A DNA stretch of 64,000 bases from Microterricola gilva. Lineage in GTDB: Bacteria > Actinomycetota > Actinomycetes > Actinomycetales > Microbacteriaceae. The position numbers were made by a program, and so were the translations under genes. The notes beneath the pieces are model-generated. The model was not told where the DNA came from and did not search any database. It saw nothing but the letters and a program-made list of their open reading frames with translations. Numbering within the stretch: the first letter of the stretch is position 1; every line of letters starts with the position of its first letter. The stretch spans positions 3,348,001 through 3,412,000 of the forward strand of contig NZ_SHLC01000001.1 of the NCBI RefSeq assembly GCF_004217495.1. The letters run 5' to 3'. Below are positions 1 through 6,925 of the stretch, one piece after another.

Positions 1-251
1 GTGGCGTGTGGCTCGACCGTGGCGAGCTCGACAAGATCATCGAGCGCTCCTTCGGCGCGGCACCGGCCCAGCAGGCTCCGGCCCAGGCGCCGGCGCAGCC
101 CGTTCAGCACGGCTACCAGCAGCAGCCCGGATACCAGCACCAGCCACAGCAGGGCTTCAACCCGCGCGAGCTGTTCGGAGGCGGTCAGAGCACCGACCAG
201 TACGGCCGCAAGCGCAAGAAGGACAACTGGCTCAGCGAGCTCTTCGACTGA
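1..251 (+). CDS. TFIIB-type zinc-ribbon protein, C-terminal part
   Basis: Only the end of this gene lies in the window. Read in the frame giving GVWLDRGELDK, it matches the closing half of the zf-TFIIB ribbon, where CRGVWLDRGEL is the usual wording. The zinc-binding cysteines lie to the left of the window. The rest is a Gln/Pro/Ala-rich linker with QQP and QHQP repeats and a basic-then-hydrophobic end, RKRKKDNWLSELFD. The family is common in Actinobacteria and has no settled biochemical role. The gene converges on a LacI gene, with a strong palindrome between them. The family call is fairly secure from the ribbon half; the full length cannot be judged. Confidence 0.75.
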   Translation, partial: GVWLDRGELDKIIERSFGAAPAQQAPAQAPAQPVQHGYQQQPGYQHQPQQGFNPRELFGGGQSTDQYGRKRKKDNWLSELFD

Positions 252-289
252 GCCGCGGGCGTCTCCGCCCGAAACTCACGCCCGCAGTT

Positions 290-351
290 GCGCGCCAGTT
301 ACCGCGCTATGCGCCAGTAGTTTCTACGGCGTAGCGCGGTAACTGGCGCGC
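290..351. terminator. Inverted repeat between convergent genes (GCGCCAGTTACCGCG family, copy 1)
   Basis: Arms of 23 bp at 290-312 and 329-351 pair with one mismatch. The loop contains GTAGTTTCTAC, itself a short hairpin. It sits between a rightward and a leftward gene, so it could end both transcripts, although it has no T-tract. Related palindromes follow the genes ending at 2457 and 19142. Confidence 0.6.
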
Positions 352-363
352 GGGCCGCAGCCG

Positions 364-1296
364 TCAGGCCGACTCGCGCCGGATGACGCTGGCCGGGCCG
401 GGAAGCTCCGACCCCGGGTCGAGCCCGAGCACGGTGCGTGCCGCGCGGCGCCCGAACGCCGCGGTGTCGATGCGCACCGTGGTCAGCGCCGGGCTGAAGA
501 GCTCGCCGGCGGCGGAATCATCGAAGCCGATCACGGCGAGGGCGCGCGGCACGGCGATGCCCAGACGTTGCGCGGCGGAGAGCACGCGCAGCGCACTCTC
601 GTCGTCGGTGCCTGCGACCGCCGTGATCGCGGGATTCCGCGCTGTGAACTCTGCGAGCGCCGCGCGGTCGCCCTCCGCCGTTCCCGGCAGCACGAAGCTC
701 TGCACGGCCGGCAGGCCGGCATTCATGGCCGTGCGCTCTGCGTAGCCGCGCCGGAGCCCGGCCAGGTGCGCGATGCGCTCGTTCGCGGTCACCGCCATGC
801 CGATCCGCTCGTGGCCCCGCTCGATCAGGTAGCCGATCTGCACGGCCGTGTGGGCGGCGAGCCCATTCACCCAGCCGCCGTCCGCGCCCTCGGCGGCGGC
901 GCCGAAGTAGTAGCTGTCGAGATCGAGCACCGCCCGCGGGGCGATCGCCGTGGCAAGTTGCTCGCTGTCGCCAGGCCGCTCTCCGTAGCGCACGAGCAGG
1001 GTGAAGCCGAGGCGCTCGAGCTCCTCGTCGAGGCCATCGATGAAGCCGGCGAGGCTCGTGCCGCCGTGCGGCAGGCGCGCGGCCTTCAGCACGACGATGC
1101 GGGAGCTGCCCTCGCGCAGTGCCCTGGCGACACCGTGCGGCAGGTAGCCGAGCTCGGCGGCCGCGCGGCGAACGCGCTCGCGGGTCGCCGGCGCGATCGT
1201 CTGGTCCGGTGTGTCGTTCAACACGAAACTCACCGTGGCCGGCGAGACCCCGCTCGCCCTGGCGACGTCTTTCATCGTTGCGCGCGCAGCTGCCAC
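364..1296 (-). CDS. LacI-family transcriptional regulator
   Basis: A sugar- or polyol-responsive repressor of the LacI type, 310 aa. The N-terminal helix-turn-helix and hinge are clear: MKDVARASGVSPATVSFVLN, then ATRERVRRAAAELGYLPHGVARALR. A periplasmic-binding-protein-like sensor domain follows, with the typical VIGFDDSAAGELFSPALTTVR near the C-terminus. The GTG start is chosen because GAGGAGG lies 7 nt upstream; an internal ATG 21 nt later has no ribosome-binding site. The protein is slightly short for the family. It is divergent from a zinc dehydrogenase gene, with a LacI-type palindrome between them, so it probably controls that gene and itself. The effector cannot be inferred. Confidence 0.85.
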   Translation of the reverse strand: MAAARATMKDVARASGVSPATVSFVLNDTPDQTIAPATRERVRRAAAELGYLPHGVARALREGSSRIVVLKAARLPHGGTSLAGFIDGLDEELERLGFTLLVRYGERPGDSEQLATAIAPRAVLDLDSYYFGAAAEGADGGWVNGLAAHTAVQIGYLIERGHERIGMAVTANERIAHLAGLRRGYAERTAMNAGLPAVQSFVLPGTAEGDRAALAEFTARNPAITAVAGTDDESALRVLSAAQRLGIAVPRALAVIGFDDSAAGELFSPALTTVRIDTAAFGRRAARTVLGLDPGSELPGPASVIRRESA

Positions 1297-1372
1297 CCGC
1301 CGACCTCCTCTCGCAATCCTGTGAGGCGACCGAGCGTCATGCCCGCCGCCTTTCCCTCAACACTAGACTGGA

Positions 1373-1386
1373 CTAATTCGATTTAG
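1373..1386. promoter_or_regulatory. Putative LacI-type operator
   Basis: CTAATTCGATTTAG is a 14-bp palindrome around a central TCGA, with only the fifth and tenth positions unpaired. An even-length palindrome with a central CG is usual for LacI operators. It lies between the divergent lacI and dehydrogenase genes, 52 bp before the dehydrogenase ATG. Confidence 0.5.
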
Positions 1387-1437
1387 CAGCGCAGCGGTCG
1401 CCGCGGCATCCGCTGGCACGAGAAAGGACACGGTTCG

Positions 1438-2457
1438 ATGAGAGCTGTCATGGTCACCGGCCCCGGAACGACGGATGTCGTCGAGATCGATCGGCCCGTC
1501 GCGGGCCCGACGGACGTGCTGGTCCGCATCCGCGCCTGCGGCATCTGTGGCTCCGACCACATGTACACGCTGTACGGCGGGATCCCGCCGCGCCAGGGCG
1601 CGACCCCGCTCGGCCACGAGCCGGCCGGTGAGGTTGAGGCCGTCGGTGCCGAGGTGCGGGGCGTCGAGGTCGGCGACCACGTCGTGATCAACCCGATGGC
1701 GGCCTCCGACGGCATCATTGGCTCCGGCGGAGCCCAGGGCGCGTTCTCCTCACACATCGTTCTGCTCGACGCCGTCGCCGGCGTGCACTTCCGCGTCATC
1801 CCGAAGGAGATCCCCTTCGAGGTCGCGGCCCTCAACGAGCCGATGGCCGTCGCGCGGCACGCCGTGAACCGCTCGGGCGCGACCGTCGGCGAGCGCGCCG
1901 TCGTGTTCGGCGCAGGCCCCATCGGGCTCGGTGTACTGCTCAGCCTCAAGGCCAAGGGCGTCGAGCACGTCGTCGTGATCGATGTGCTGCCCGGGCGCCT
2001 GGCCAAGGCGCTCGAGGTCGGCGCGGATGCCGTGATCAACTCGCTCGACGAGGATGTCGCCTCCCGCCTGATCGAGCTGCACGGCGAGGCGCCCGCCGCG
2101 GTCGGTCAGCGCGGACCCCGCCCGGCCACCGACGTCTACATCGACGCGGCCGGAGTCGCCGCGGTGCCGACGACCGTGTTCGGGATCGTCAAGCAGGGCG
2201 CGCGCCTCGTCATCCCGGCCGTGCACAAGAAGCCGGTCGAGGTCGACTTCGGCGCGCTGCTCACGAGCGAGATCTCCATCATCATGTCGATGGGATACCC
2301 GAGCGAGATCTTCGAGGTGACCGACGACATCATCGCCAACTGGCGGAAGTACCAGCTGATCATCAGCGACCGCTTCCCGGCGGAGCAGACGCTGGAGGCG
2401 CTCGAGCTGGCGGCGACGCCCGGCGCGGCCGACAAGGTGATGGTCACGTTCGACTGA
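1438..2457 (+). CDS. Zinc-dependent medium-chain alcohol/polyol dehydrogenase
   Basis: NAD(P)-dependent oxidation of an alcohol or polyol; the substrate is unknown. Catalytic-zinc ligands are visible: Cys37 in CGICGSDH, His60-Glu61 in GHE, and Glu134 in LNEPMAVA. The nucleotide fold has GAGPIG at 158-163. The four-cysteine lobe that holds the structural zinc in many relatives is missing; residues 81-105 read HVVINPMAASDGIIGSGGAQ, with no cysteine. The length of 339 aa is normal. The start has GAAAGGA 9 nt upstream. Its divergent LacI neighbour suggests induction by a sugar or sugar alcohol. Sorbitol/threonine-dehydrogenase-like enzymes are the closest comparison, but I would not name a substrate. 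Confidence 0.8.
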   Translation: MRAVMVTGPGTTDVVEIDRPVAGPTDVLVRIRACGICGSDHMYTLYGGIPPRQGATPLGHEPAGEVEAVGAEVRGVEVGDHVVINPMAASDGIIGSGGAQGAFSSHIVLLDAVAGVHFRVIPKEIPFEVAALNEPMAVARHAVNRSGATVGERAVVFGAGPIGLGVLLSLKAKGVEHVVVIDVLPGRLAKALEVGADAVINSLDEDVASRLIELHGEAPAAVGQRGPRPATDVYIDAAGVAAVPTTVFGIVKQGARLVIPAVHKKPVEVDFGALLTSEISIIMSMGYPSEIFEVTDDIIANWRKYQLIISDRFPAEQTLEALELAATPGAADKVMVTFD

Positions 2458-2474
2458 TCGCCTCGTCGAGTTGC

Positions 2475-2532
2475 GCGCCAGTTACCGCGTTTTGCGCCAG
2501 TAGTTTCTACGGCGTAGCGCGGTAACTGGCGC
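2475..2532. terminator. Inverted repeat (GCGCCAGTTACCGCG family, copy 2)
   Basis: GCGCCAGTTACCGCG at 2475-2489 pairs perfectly with 2518-2532. The loop shares the GCGCCAGTAGTTTCTACGGC string with copy 1. It lies between the convergent dehydrogenase and lipoate-ligase genes and is a likely bidirectional terminator without a T-tract. Confidence 0.6.
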
Positions 2533-2624
2533 ACTGGGCGTGTGGTCCGGCGCCGCGAAGCGTGTCGCGCGGTGCCGACGCGGGCGCAACGCGGGCGCAG
2601 GCGCGTGGCCCGCCGCGGCATCCG

Positions 2625-3674
2625 TCAGGGAACGCGGTTGAGCCAGGCCTCCGTGCCGAACTTGGTCTCGACGAGCTCCTCCGCTGCCGCGTACTCGGCA
2701 TCCGTCAGCTCGCCGGGGGTCGCGCCATAGAGCCCGGCGAAGGTCTCCTTCATGCGCTCGATGATCTCCTCGCGGGCGAGCCCGGTCTGGCTGCGCAGCG
2801 GGTCGACGCGCTTGGCGGCGCTCGCGATGCCCTTGTCGCTGAGCTTCTCGCGGCCGATGCGCAGCACCTGCGTCATCACGTCGCCGTCCATGTCGTAGCT
2901 CATCGTCACGTGGTGGAGCACGCCGCCGTTGCCGAGGCGCTTCTGCGCGGCGCCGCCGATCTTGCCCTTCGGGCTGGTGATGTCGTTGAGCGGTTGGTAG
3001 CTCGCCTCGATGCCGAGCGACTGCAGCGCCTGCAGCACCCACGCGTCGAGGAAGGCGTAGGAGTCGGCGAAGCTCATGCCGCCGACGAGGGATGCCGGCA
3101 CGTAGAGCGAGTAGGTGATGATGGCGCCCTTCTCCATCATCATGGCCCCGCCGCCGGAGATGCGGCGGACAACGTCGTAGCCGTGCGCTGCCGCGCCCTC
3201 CGGGTCGACCTCGTTCTTCAGCGACTGGAAGCTGCCGATGACGACGGCCGACTCGTCCCACTCCCAGATGCGCAGCAGCGGGCCGCGCACGCCGTCGCCG
3301 ACCTCGGTGGCGAGCACCTCGTCCAGCGCCAGGTGCATCGCAGGCGAGACCGCCTTGCTGTGCACGATCTGCCAGTCGTAGTCGCTCCAGCTGGTCGCGG
3401 CGGACAGGGCGCGGCGAATGGCGACGGCCACCCCCTCCGCCGAGAAGCCGAGCAGCACGGCATCCGCGGGCAGCGCCTGCTTCACCGCGGCGGCGTAGCT
3501 GGCCGCATCGGCGTTGGCCGACATGCCCTCGATACCGGCATTGACCGCGTCGAGCGCCTCGTCGGGCTCGAGGAAGAAGTCGCCGGCGAGCCGGAATCCC
3601 CTGATCGCACCCTCGACGACCTCGAAGTCGACGACGACAAGCTTGCCGCCAGGAACCTTGTATTCACCATGCAC
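2625..3674 (-). CDS. lplA: Lipoate-protein ligase A family protein, domain-permuted
   Basis: Attaches lipoate, or a related acyl group, to the lysine of E2/GcvH lipoyl domains in the cytoplasm. The catalytic BPL/LplA/LipB fold starts near residue 100 and carries RRISGGGAMMM and the lysine motif KGKIGGAAQKR. The first 90 residues (VPGGKLVVVDFEV...LEPDEALDAVNAGIEG) resemble the small accessory domain that forms the C-terminus of E. coli LplA, or a separate subunit (LplB) in archaea. Here it comes first, so the protein is a circular permutation or LplB-LplA fusion. The gene looks leaderless: TAGGCT at 3681-3686, a 6-nt gap, then the GTG start. A 68-bp-family repeat begins 5 bp further upstream. 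Octanoyl or lipoyl transfer activity cannot be separated by sequence alone. Confidence 0.8.
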   Translation of the reverse strand: MHGEYKVPGGKLVVVDFEVVEGAIRGFRLAGDFFLEPDEALDAVNAGIEGMSANADAASYAAAVKQALPADAVLLGFSAEGVAVAIRRALSAATSWSDYDWQIVHSKAVSPAMHLALDEVLATEVGDGVRGPLLRIWEWDESAVVIGSFQSLKNEVDPEGAAAHGYDVVRRISGGGAMMMEKGAIITYSLYVPASLVGGMSFADSYAFLDAWVLQALQSLGIEASYQPLNDITSPKGKIGGAAQKRLGNGGVLHHVTMSYDMDGDVMTQVLRIGREKLSDKGIASAAKRVDPLRSQTGLAREEIIERMKETFAGLYGATPGELTDAEYAAAEELVETKFGTEAWLNRVP

Positions 3675-3691
3675 GCGTTCAGCCTACGACT

Positions 3692-3784
3692 GCGCGACGC
3701 GATGCGTCGCGAAAGGCTTGCCGCGACAGCGGCAAGCAAGGCGGCAGCCCCAGCCAAGGAAATCTCAGGAACCGCAACCGGTGC
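3692..3784 (+). repeat. 68-bp GNA-hairpin repeat, copy A (with 25-bp extra hairpin)
   Basis: The hairpin CGCGACGC-GAT-GCGTCGCG (3693-3711) is followed by the conserved GGCGGCAGCC, CCAAGGAAATCTCAGGAACC and a final GGTGC. Compared with copies C, D and E it has about 25 extra bases. These form a second hairpin, CTTGCCGC-GACA-GCGGCAAG (3717-3736). The copy lies just upstream of the lplA -10 box. Confidence 0.8.
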
Positions 3785-3815
3785 GGGTGCGGGTGCCGGT
3801 GCGGGTGTGCGTACG

Positions 3816-4706
3816 TCAGTCGCGCGCCGGCATCCGCTCGTCCAGCCACCCGATCGTGTCGGCCATCACCTCGGCGCGGTTGATCTCGTTGAAGACCTCG
3901 TGCCGTGCGCCCGGGTAGACGATCAGCGTCACGTCGGTGAGCCCGGAGCGCGTGCGGTAGGACTCGACGAGCTTGAGTGCGCTCTTCTCCGCTCCGAGGG
4001 AATCGTCGTCGCCGACCTGCACCAGCAGCGGCAGATCCGGCAGGTGGCGGGCGGGGCGGCCGAGCAGGCGCAGCGCGTCGATCGGCCCGAACAGCTTCAT
4101 CAGCGGTGTGGTCGTGGTGAGCGGGTCGGCGAGGAAGGCACTGTGCACGGCGGGGTCGCGGCTCAGCCACTCGACCCCGGTCGTGCCGAGATGGGTGTGC
4201 CTGCGGTTGAGGTCGCCGCTCTCCATGGAGCCGAACATCCGGTACGCGGTGCCGGTGAGGATGACGGCGTCGAAGTCGTTGGGGTGCTTATTCACGAGGA
4301 TCTGCGACATCAGCGAGCCCCAGGAGTGCCCGAGCAGGACGAGCGGCAGGCCGGGGTGCTCCGCCCGCGCCTCGGCCGTGATGATGCCGGTGAACTGATG
4401 CAGCGCGTCGAGCGTGGCGCGCAGCCCGCCTGGGCCGAGCTTGCCCATGCGGTCGAGGTCACCGCCGTGCTGCTCGAACCCGGTGCGGCCGTGGCCGCGG
4501 TGGTCATCGGCGTACACCGAGTAGCCGGCCGTGTTCAGCGCGCCGACCAGCTCGAGGTAGCGCAGCGCGTGCTCGCCGACGCCGTGCGCGAGCTGGACCA
4601 CGGCGCGCGGATTCGGCACCGGCCAGGAGTAGTAGTGGATGTGCACGCCGTGCGCATCGGTGTAGGTGCGGCTCGGAATCTCGATGTCGCTGCTCGGCTG
4701 GCCCAT
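3816..4706 (-). CDS. Alpha/beta hydrolase, monoacylglycerol lipase/lysophospholipase type
   Basis: Cytosolic serine hydrolase of the Hydrolase_4 family, which usually cleaves monoacylglycerols or lysophospholipids. The order of motifs is complete: the oxyanion region LAHGVGEHALRY (39-50), DHRGHGRTG (68-76), nucleophile elbow GHSWG with Ser128, the acid in LVQVGDDDSLG, and the histidine in GARHEVFNE. The length of 296 aa is usual. There is no signal peptide. The start is probably leaderless: CAGAAT at 4713-4718, a 6-nt gap, then ATG. Repeat copy B sits directly upstream, over the -35 region. The gene stands alone between repeat copies A and B; its physiological substrate is not shown. Confidence 0.8.
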   Translation of the reverse strand: MGQPSSDIEIPSRTYTDAHGVHIHYYSWPVPNPRAVVQLAHGVGEHALRYLELVGALNTAGYSVYADDHRGHGRTGFEQHGGDLDRMGKLGPGGLRATLDALHQFTGIITAEARAEHPGLPLVLLGHSWGSLMSQILVNKHPNDFDAVILTGTAYRMFGSMESGDLNRRHTHLGTTGVEWLSRDPAVHSAFLADPLTTTTPLMKLFGPIDALRLLGRPARHLPDLPLLVQVGDDDSLGAEKSALKLVESYRTRSGLTDVTLIVYPGARHEVFNEINRAEVMADTIGWLDERMPARD

Positions 4707-4721
4707 GCGGCCATTCTGGCA

Positions 4722-4780
4722 GCTCGACGCGCAGCGTCGAGAGAGGCGGCAGCCAGATCCAAGGAAATCTTTGGACAGTT
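4722..4780 (+). repeat. 68-bp GNA-hairpin repeat, copy B (3' half diverged)
   Basis: The hairpin CTCGACGC-GCA-GCGTCGAG (4723-4741) differs from the other copies at both arms in a compensating way, so pairing is kept. GAGAGGCGGCAGCC and CCAAGGAAATCTTTGGA follow; beyond that the match fades. It lies upstream of the hydrolase -10 box. Confidence 0.65.
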
Positions 4781-4795
4781 CTCGGTTCCTGCCGG

Positions 4796-4868
4796 GTTTC
4801 GACCCTTCGACAAGCTCAGGTCAGGCCAAGCTCAACCACCCGAGGCCCCCTCCCGGGCAGGCCTGACC
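4796..4868. repeat. TTTCGACAAGCTCAACC-type repeat plus inverted repeat
   Basis: Contains TTTCGACCCTTCGACAAGCTCA and AAGCTCAACCACCC. Related sequence occurs at 28711-28746 and 49247-49292. An inverted repeat, GGTCAGGCC (4819-4827) with GGCCTGACC (4860-4868), spans the second part. It lies between the divergent hydrolase and marR genes. Confidence 0.5.
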
Positions 4869-4888
4869 GGGGTCCGCGGCAGCTTGAA

Positions 4889-4917
4889 TTTACTTAGCAA
4901 GGCTAATGAGCTATGCT
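4889..4917 (+). promoter_or_regulatory. marR promoter with embedded operator
   Basis: A weak -35 (TTTACT, 4889-4894), a 17-bp spacer and -10 TATGCT (4912-4917). The inverted repeat TTAGC-AAG-GCTAA (4894-4906) fills the spacer, a position that suits MarR autorepression. Confidence 0.55.
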
Positions 4918-4925
4918 AATGAATC

Positions 4926-5351
4926 GTGGCCAAGACTATTGCCGAGCAGAGCTCAGACGTACGCATGGCCACCCTTCGACTCGCGCGCAGGCTGCGGGCC
5001 GAGAAAGCCGATGACGACCTCAGCGACGGACAGTTCTCTGTGCTCGCCGCGCTCTACGTGCACGGGCACCACACGCTCGGTGCCCTCGCCGAGCGCGAGC
5101 ACATCTCGTCGCCGTCGATGAATCGCACCGTCAACTGCCTCGAGGGCCTGGGCTACCTGGTCCGCGAGGCCGACGCGGAGGACCGCCGCAAGGTCAACAT
5201 CAGCCTCACCGAGGCCGGCCACACCGTGGTCACAGAAACAGTCAAGAAGCGCGACCGCTGGCTCACCCGCCAGATGCGGGAGCTCAGCAGCGAAGAGCGG
5301 GCCACCCTGGCATCCGCCGCCGAAATTCTCAGGAGATTAGCCACCCAGTGA
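4926..5351 (+). CDS. MarR-family transcriptional regulator
   Basis: Small dimeric repressor, 141 aa, of the type that senses phenolic compounds or drugs. The winged helix runs from about residue 45 to 100 (TLGALAEREHISSPSMNRTV, then GYLVREADAEDRRKVNISLT), with the family's DRR wing motif. The GTG start has no ribosome-binding site and follows the -10 box by 8 nt, so the mRNA is probably leaderless. The stop overlaps the GTG of the MFS gene by four bases (GTGA), which ties the two into one operon. A TTAGC...GCTAA palindrome lies in its promoter. It likely represses itself and the exporter. Confidence 0.85.
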   Translation: MAKTIAEQSSDVRMATLRLARRLRAEKADDDLSDGQFSVLAALYVHGHHTLGALAEREHISSPSMNRTVNCLEGLGYLVREADAEDRRKVNISLTEAGHTVVTETVKKRDRWLTRQMRELSSEERATLASAAEILRRLATQ

Positions 5352-6826
5352 GTGCCATGTTCCGCTCCCTCTCGAATTACAACTACCGCGTCTGGTTCAT
5401 CGGCGCGCTGGTCTCCAACGTGGGTGCGTGGATGCAGGCGACGACACAGAACTGGGTCGTGCTCACCCAGCTGACCGACAACGACGCCGTGGCCGTCGGC
5501 ATCACGATGGCACTGCAGTTCGGGCCGCAGCTCGTGCTCGTGCCGATCACCGGCCTCATCGCCGACCGCTTCGACCGGCGCACGATCCTCTTCTTCACGC
5601 AGTCGTCGCTGATGCTGCTCGGCACCGCGCTCGGCCTGCTGCTGCTGCTCGGCCACGCCGAGCTCTGGCACCTCTACCTCTTCGCGCTGCTGCTCGGCAT
5701 CGTCAACGCCATCGATGGCCCCGCCCGCCAGACCTTCGTCTCCGACCTGGTCAGCGAACACAACATGGCTAACGCCGTCGCCCTCAACTCGGCCTCGTTC
5801 AACGCCGCCCGCCTCATCGGTCCGGCCGTCGCCGGCCTGCTGATCGTGCTCATCGGCTCCGGCTGGGTGTTCATCGTCAACGCCTTCACCTTCATCGGCG
5901 TGCTGATCGCCCTCGCCATGCTCAACTCGAGCAGGCTGCGCCGGATGCCGCGGGCTCCCCGCTCCCGCGGGCAGTTCGTCGAGGGCTTCCGCTACGTGTC
6001 GAAGCGGCCAGACCTCATCGTCGTCTTCATCATCGTGTTCCTTGTCGGCGCCTTCGCCATGAACTTCCCGATCGTGTCCTCGACCATGGCCGTCGAATTC
6101 GGTCGAGGCGCCGGCGAGTACGGCCTGCTCTCCTCGATCCTCGCGATCGGCTCTCTCTCCGGCGCACTGCTCGCCGCGCGGCGCGAGCGGGCCCGGTTCG
6201 GCGTGATCATCATCGCCGTCGGCGGCCTGGGCGTCGCCTCGTTGATCTCCGCGCTGATGCCGTCGTTCTGGACCTTCGCCGCCTCCGTGATCTTCATCGG
6301 CTTCGCCGCCGTCACCATGCTCACCACGGCGAACGGCTTCGTGCAGACCACGACGGAGCCGGCCGTGCGCGGCCGCGTGATGGCGCTCTACATGGCGATC
6401 CTGATGGGCGGAACCCCCGTCGGCGCCCCGATCGTCGGCTGGGTCGCGAACGCGATGGGCCCGCGCTGGGCGCTCGGCGTCGCCGCGGTCGCCGGCCTCG
6501 TCGGCTTCGCGATCGGAGTCGGCTGGCTCGTCATTGCCCATGAGCTGCGCCTGCAGCCGCACCCGCAGGCCCGTTGGCGCCTCGTGCTGACGCACAGCGG
6601 CCGCCCGCTCAGCGCCTTGATCGAGGCAGAGTCGCTCGACGGCCGGATCGACGGCGTGCGGATGCCGGTGCCGACAACGACCACGCCGATCGCCGTGGTC
6701 AGCGAGAACCGCGTGACGCCCGAGGAGTTCTCGGAGCAGGTCGCGCTCACCTCGCCGATCCCGCTGCCGAAGTACCAGCGCGAGCGCGCAGAGGCCGAGG
6801 CCGCGGAAGGCGCCGGCCGCCGCTAA
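5348..6826 (+). CDS. MFS transporter, drug/siderophore exporter type (DHA3)
   Basis: Twelve-helix major facilitator, 492 aa, resembling EntS/TetV-like DHA3 exporters. The N-terminal half carries the A-like motif GLIADRFDRRTILFFTQ after helix 2 and DGPARQTFVSDLV near helix 4. The C-terminal half has NGFVQTTTEPAVRGRVMALY, typical of this group. A soluble tail of roughly 90 residues follows the last helix and ends Ala/Glu/Arg-rich. Translation is coupled to marR through a GTGA overlap. The TAA stop lies inside AAGGAAACGTCAAGAACCG, which looks like the 3' part of the 68-bp repeat family. The exported compound is unknown. Confidence 0.8.
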   Translation: MSAMFRSLSNYNYRVWFIGALVSNVGAWMQATTQNWVVLTQLTDNDAVAVGITMALQFGPQLVLVPITGLIADRFDRRTILFFTQSSLMLLGTALGLLLLLGHAELWHLYLFALLLGIVNAIDGPARQTFVSDLVSEHNMANAVALNSASFNAARLIGPAVAGLLIVLIGSGWVFIVNAFTFIGVLIALAMLNSSRLRRMPRAPRSRGQFVEGFRYVSKRPDLIVVFIIVFLVGAFAMNFPIVSSTMAVEFGRGAGEYGLLSSILAIGSLSGALLAARRERARFGVIIIAVGGLGVASLISALMPSFWTFAASVIFIGFAAVTMLTTANGFVQTTTEPAVRGRVMALYMAILMGGTPVGAPIVGWVANAMGPRWALGVAAVAGLVGFAIGVGWLVIAHELRLQPHPQARWRLVLTHSGRPLSALIEAESLDGRIDGVRMPVPTTTTPIAVVSENRVTPEEFSEQVALTSPIPLPKYQRERAEAEAAEGAGRR

Positions 6827-6853
6827 GGAAACGTCAAGAACCGCCACCACTGC
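6822..6853 (+). repeat. Possible 3' remnant of the 68-bp repeat (copy F)
   Basis: TAAGGAAACGTCAAGAACCG and the following CCACCACTGC align to the last 30 bases of copies A and C. The hairpin half is absent, and the match includes the MFS stop codon. This is weaker than copies A to E. Confidence 0.4.
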
Positions 6854-6925
6854 CTGACGGTTTGGACGGCTCTACCGGCTGGCTGCGCCTGAAGTGGCGC
6901 GGAGCAACAGCGATACGCTCGAAGC

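Noticed and set aside
2562-4919. A 785-codon open frame on the plus strand opposite lplA and the hydrolase.
   Set aside because: High GC leaves the antisense strand open. The translation is Arg/Ala/Asp-rich with no domain, while the minus-strand genes have complete catalytic motifs. The same applies to other long antisense frames, such as those opposite the alpha-galactosidase, DUF5107 and PutA genes.
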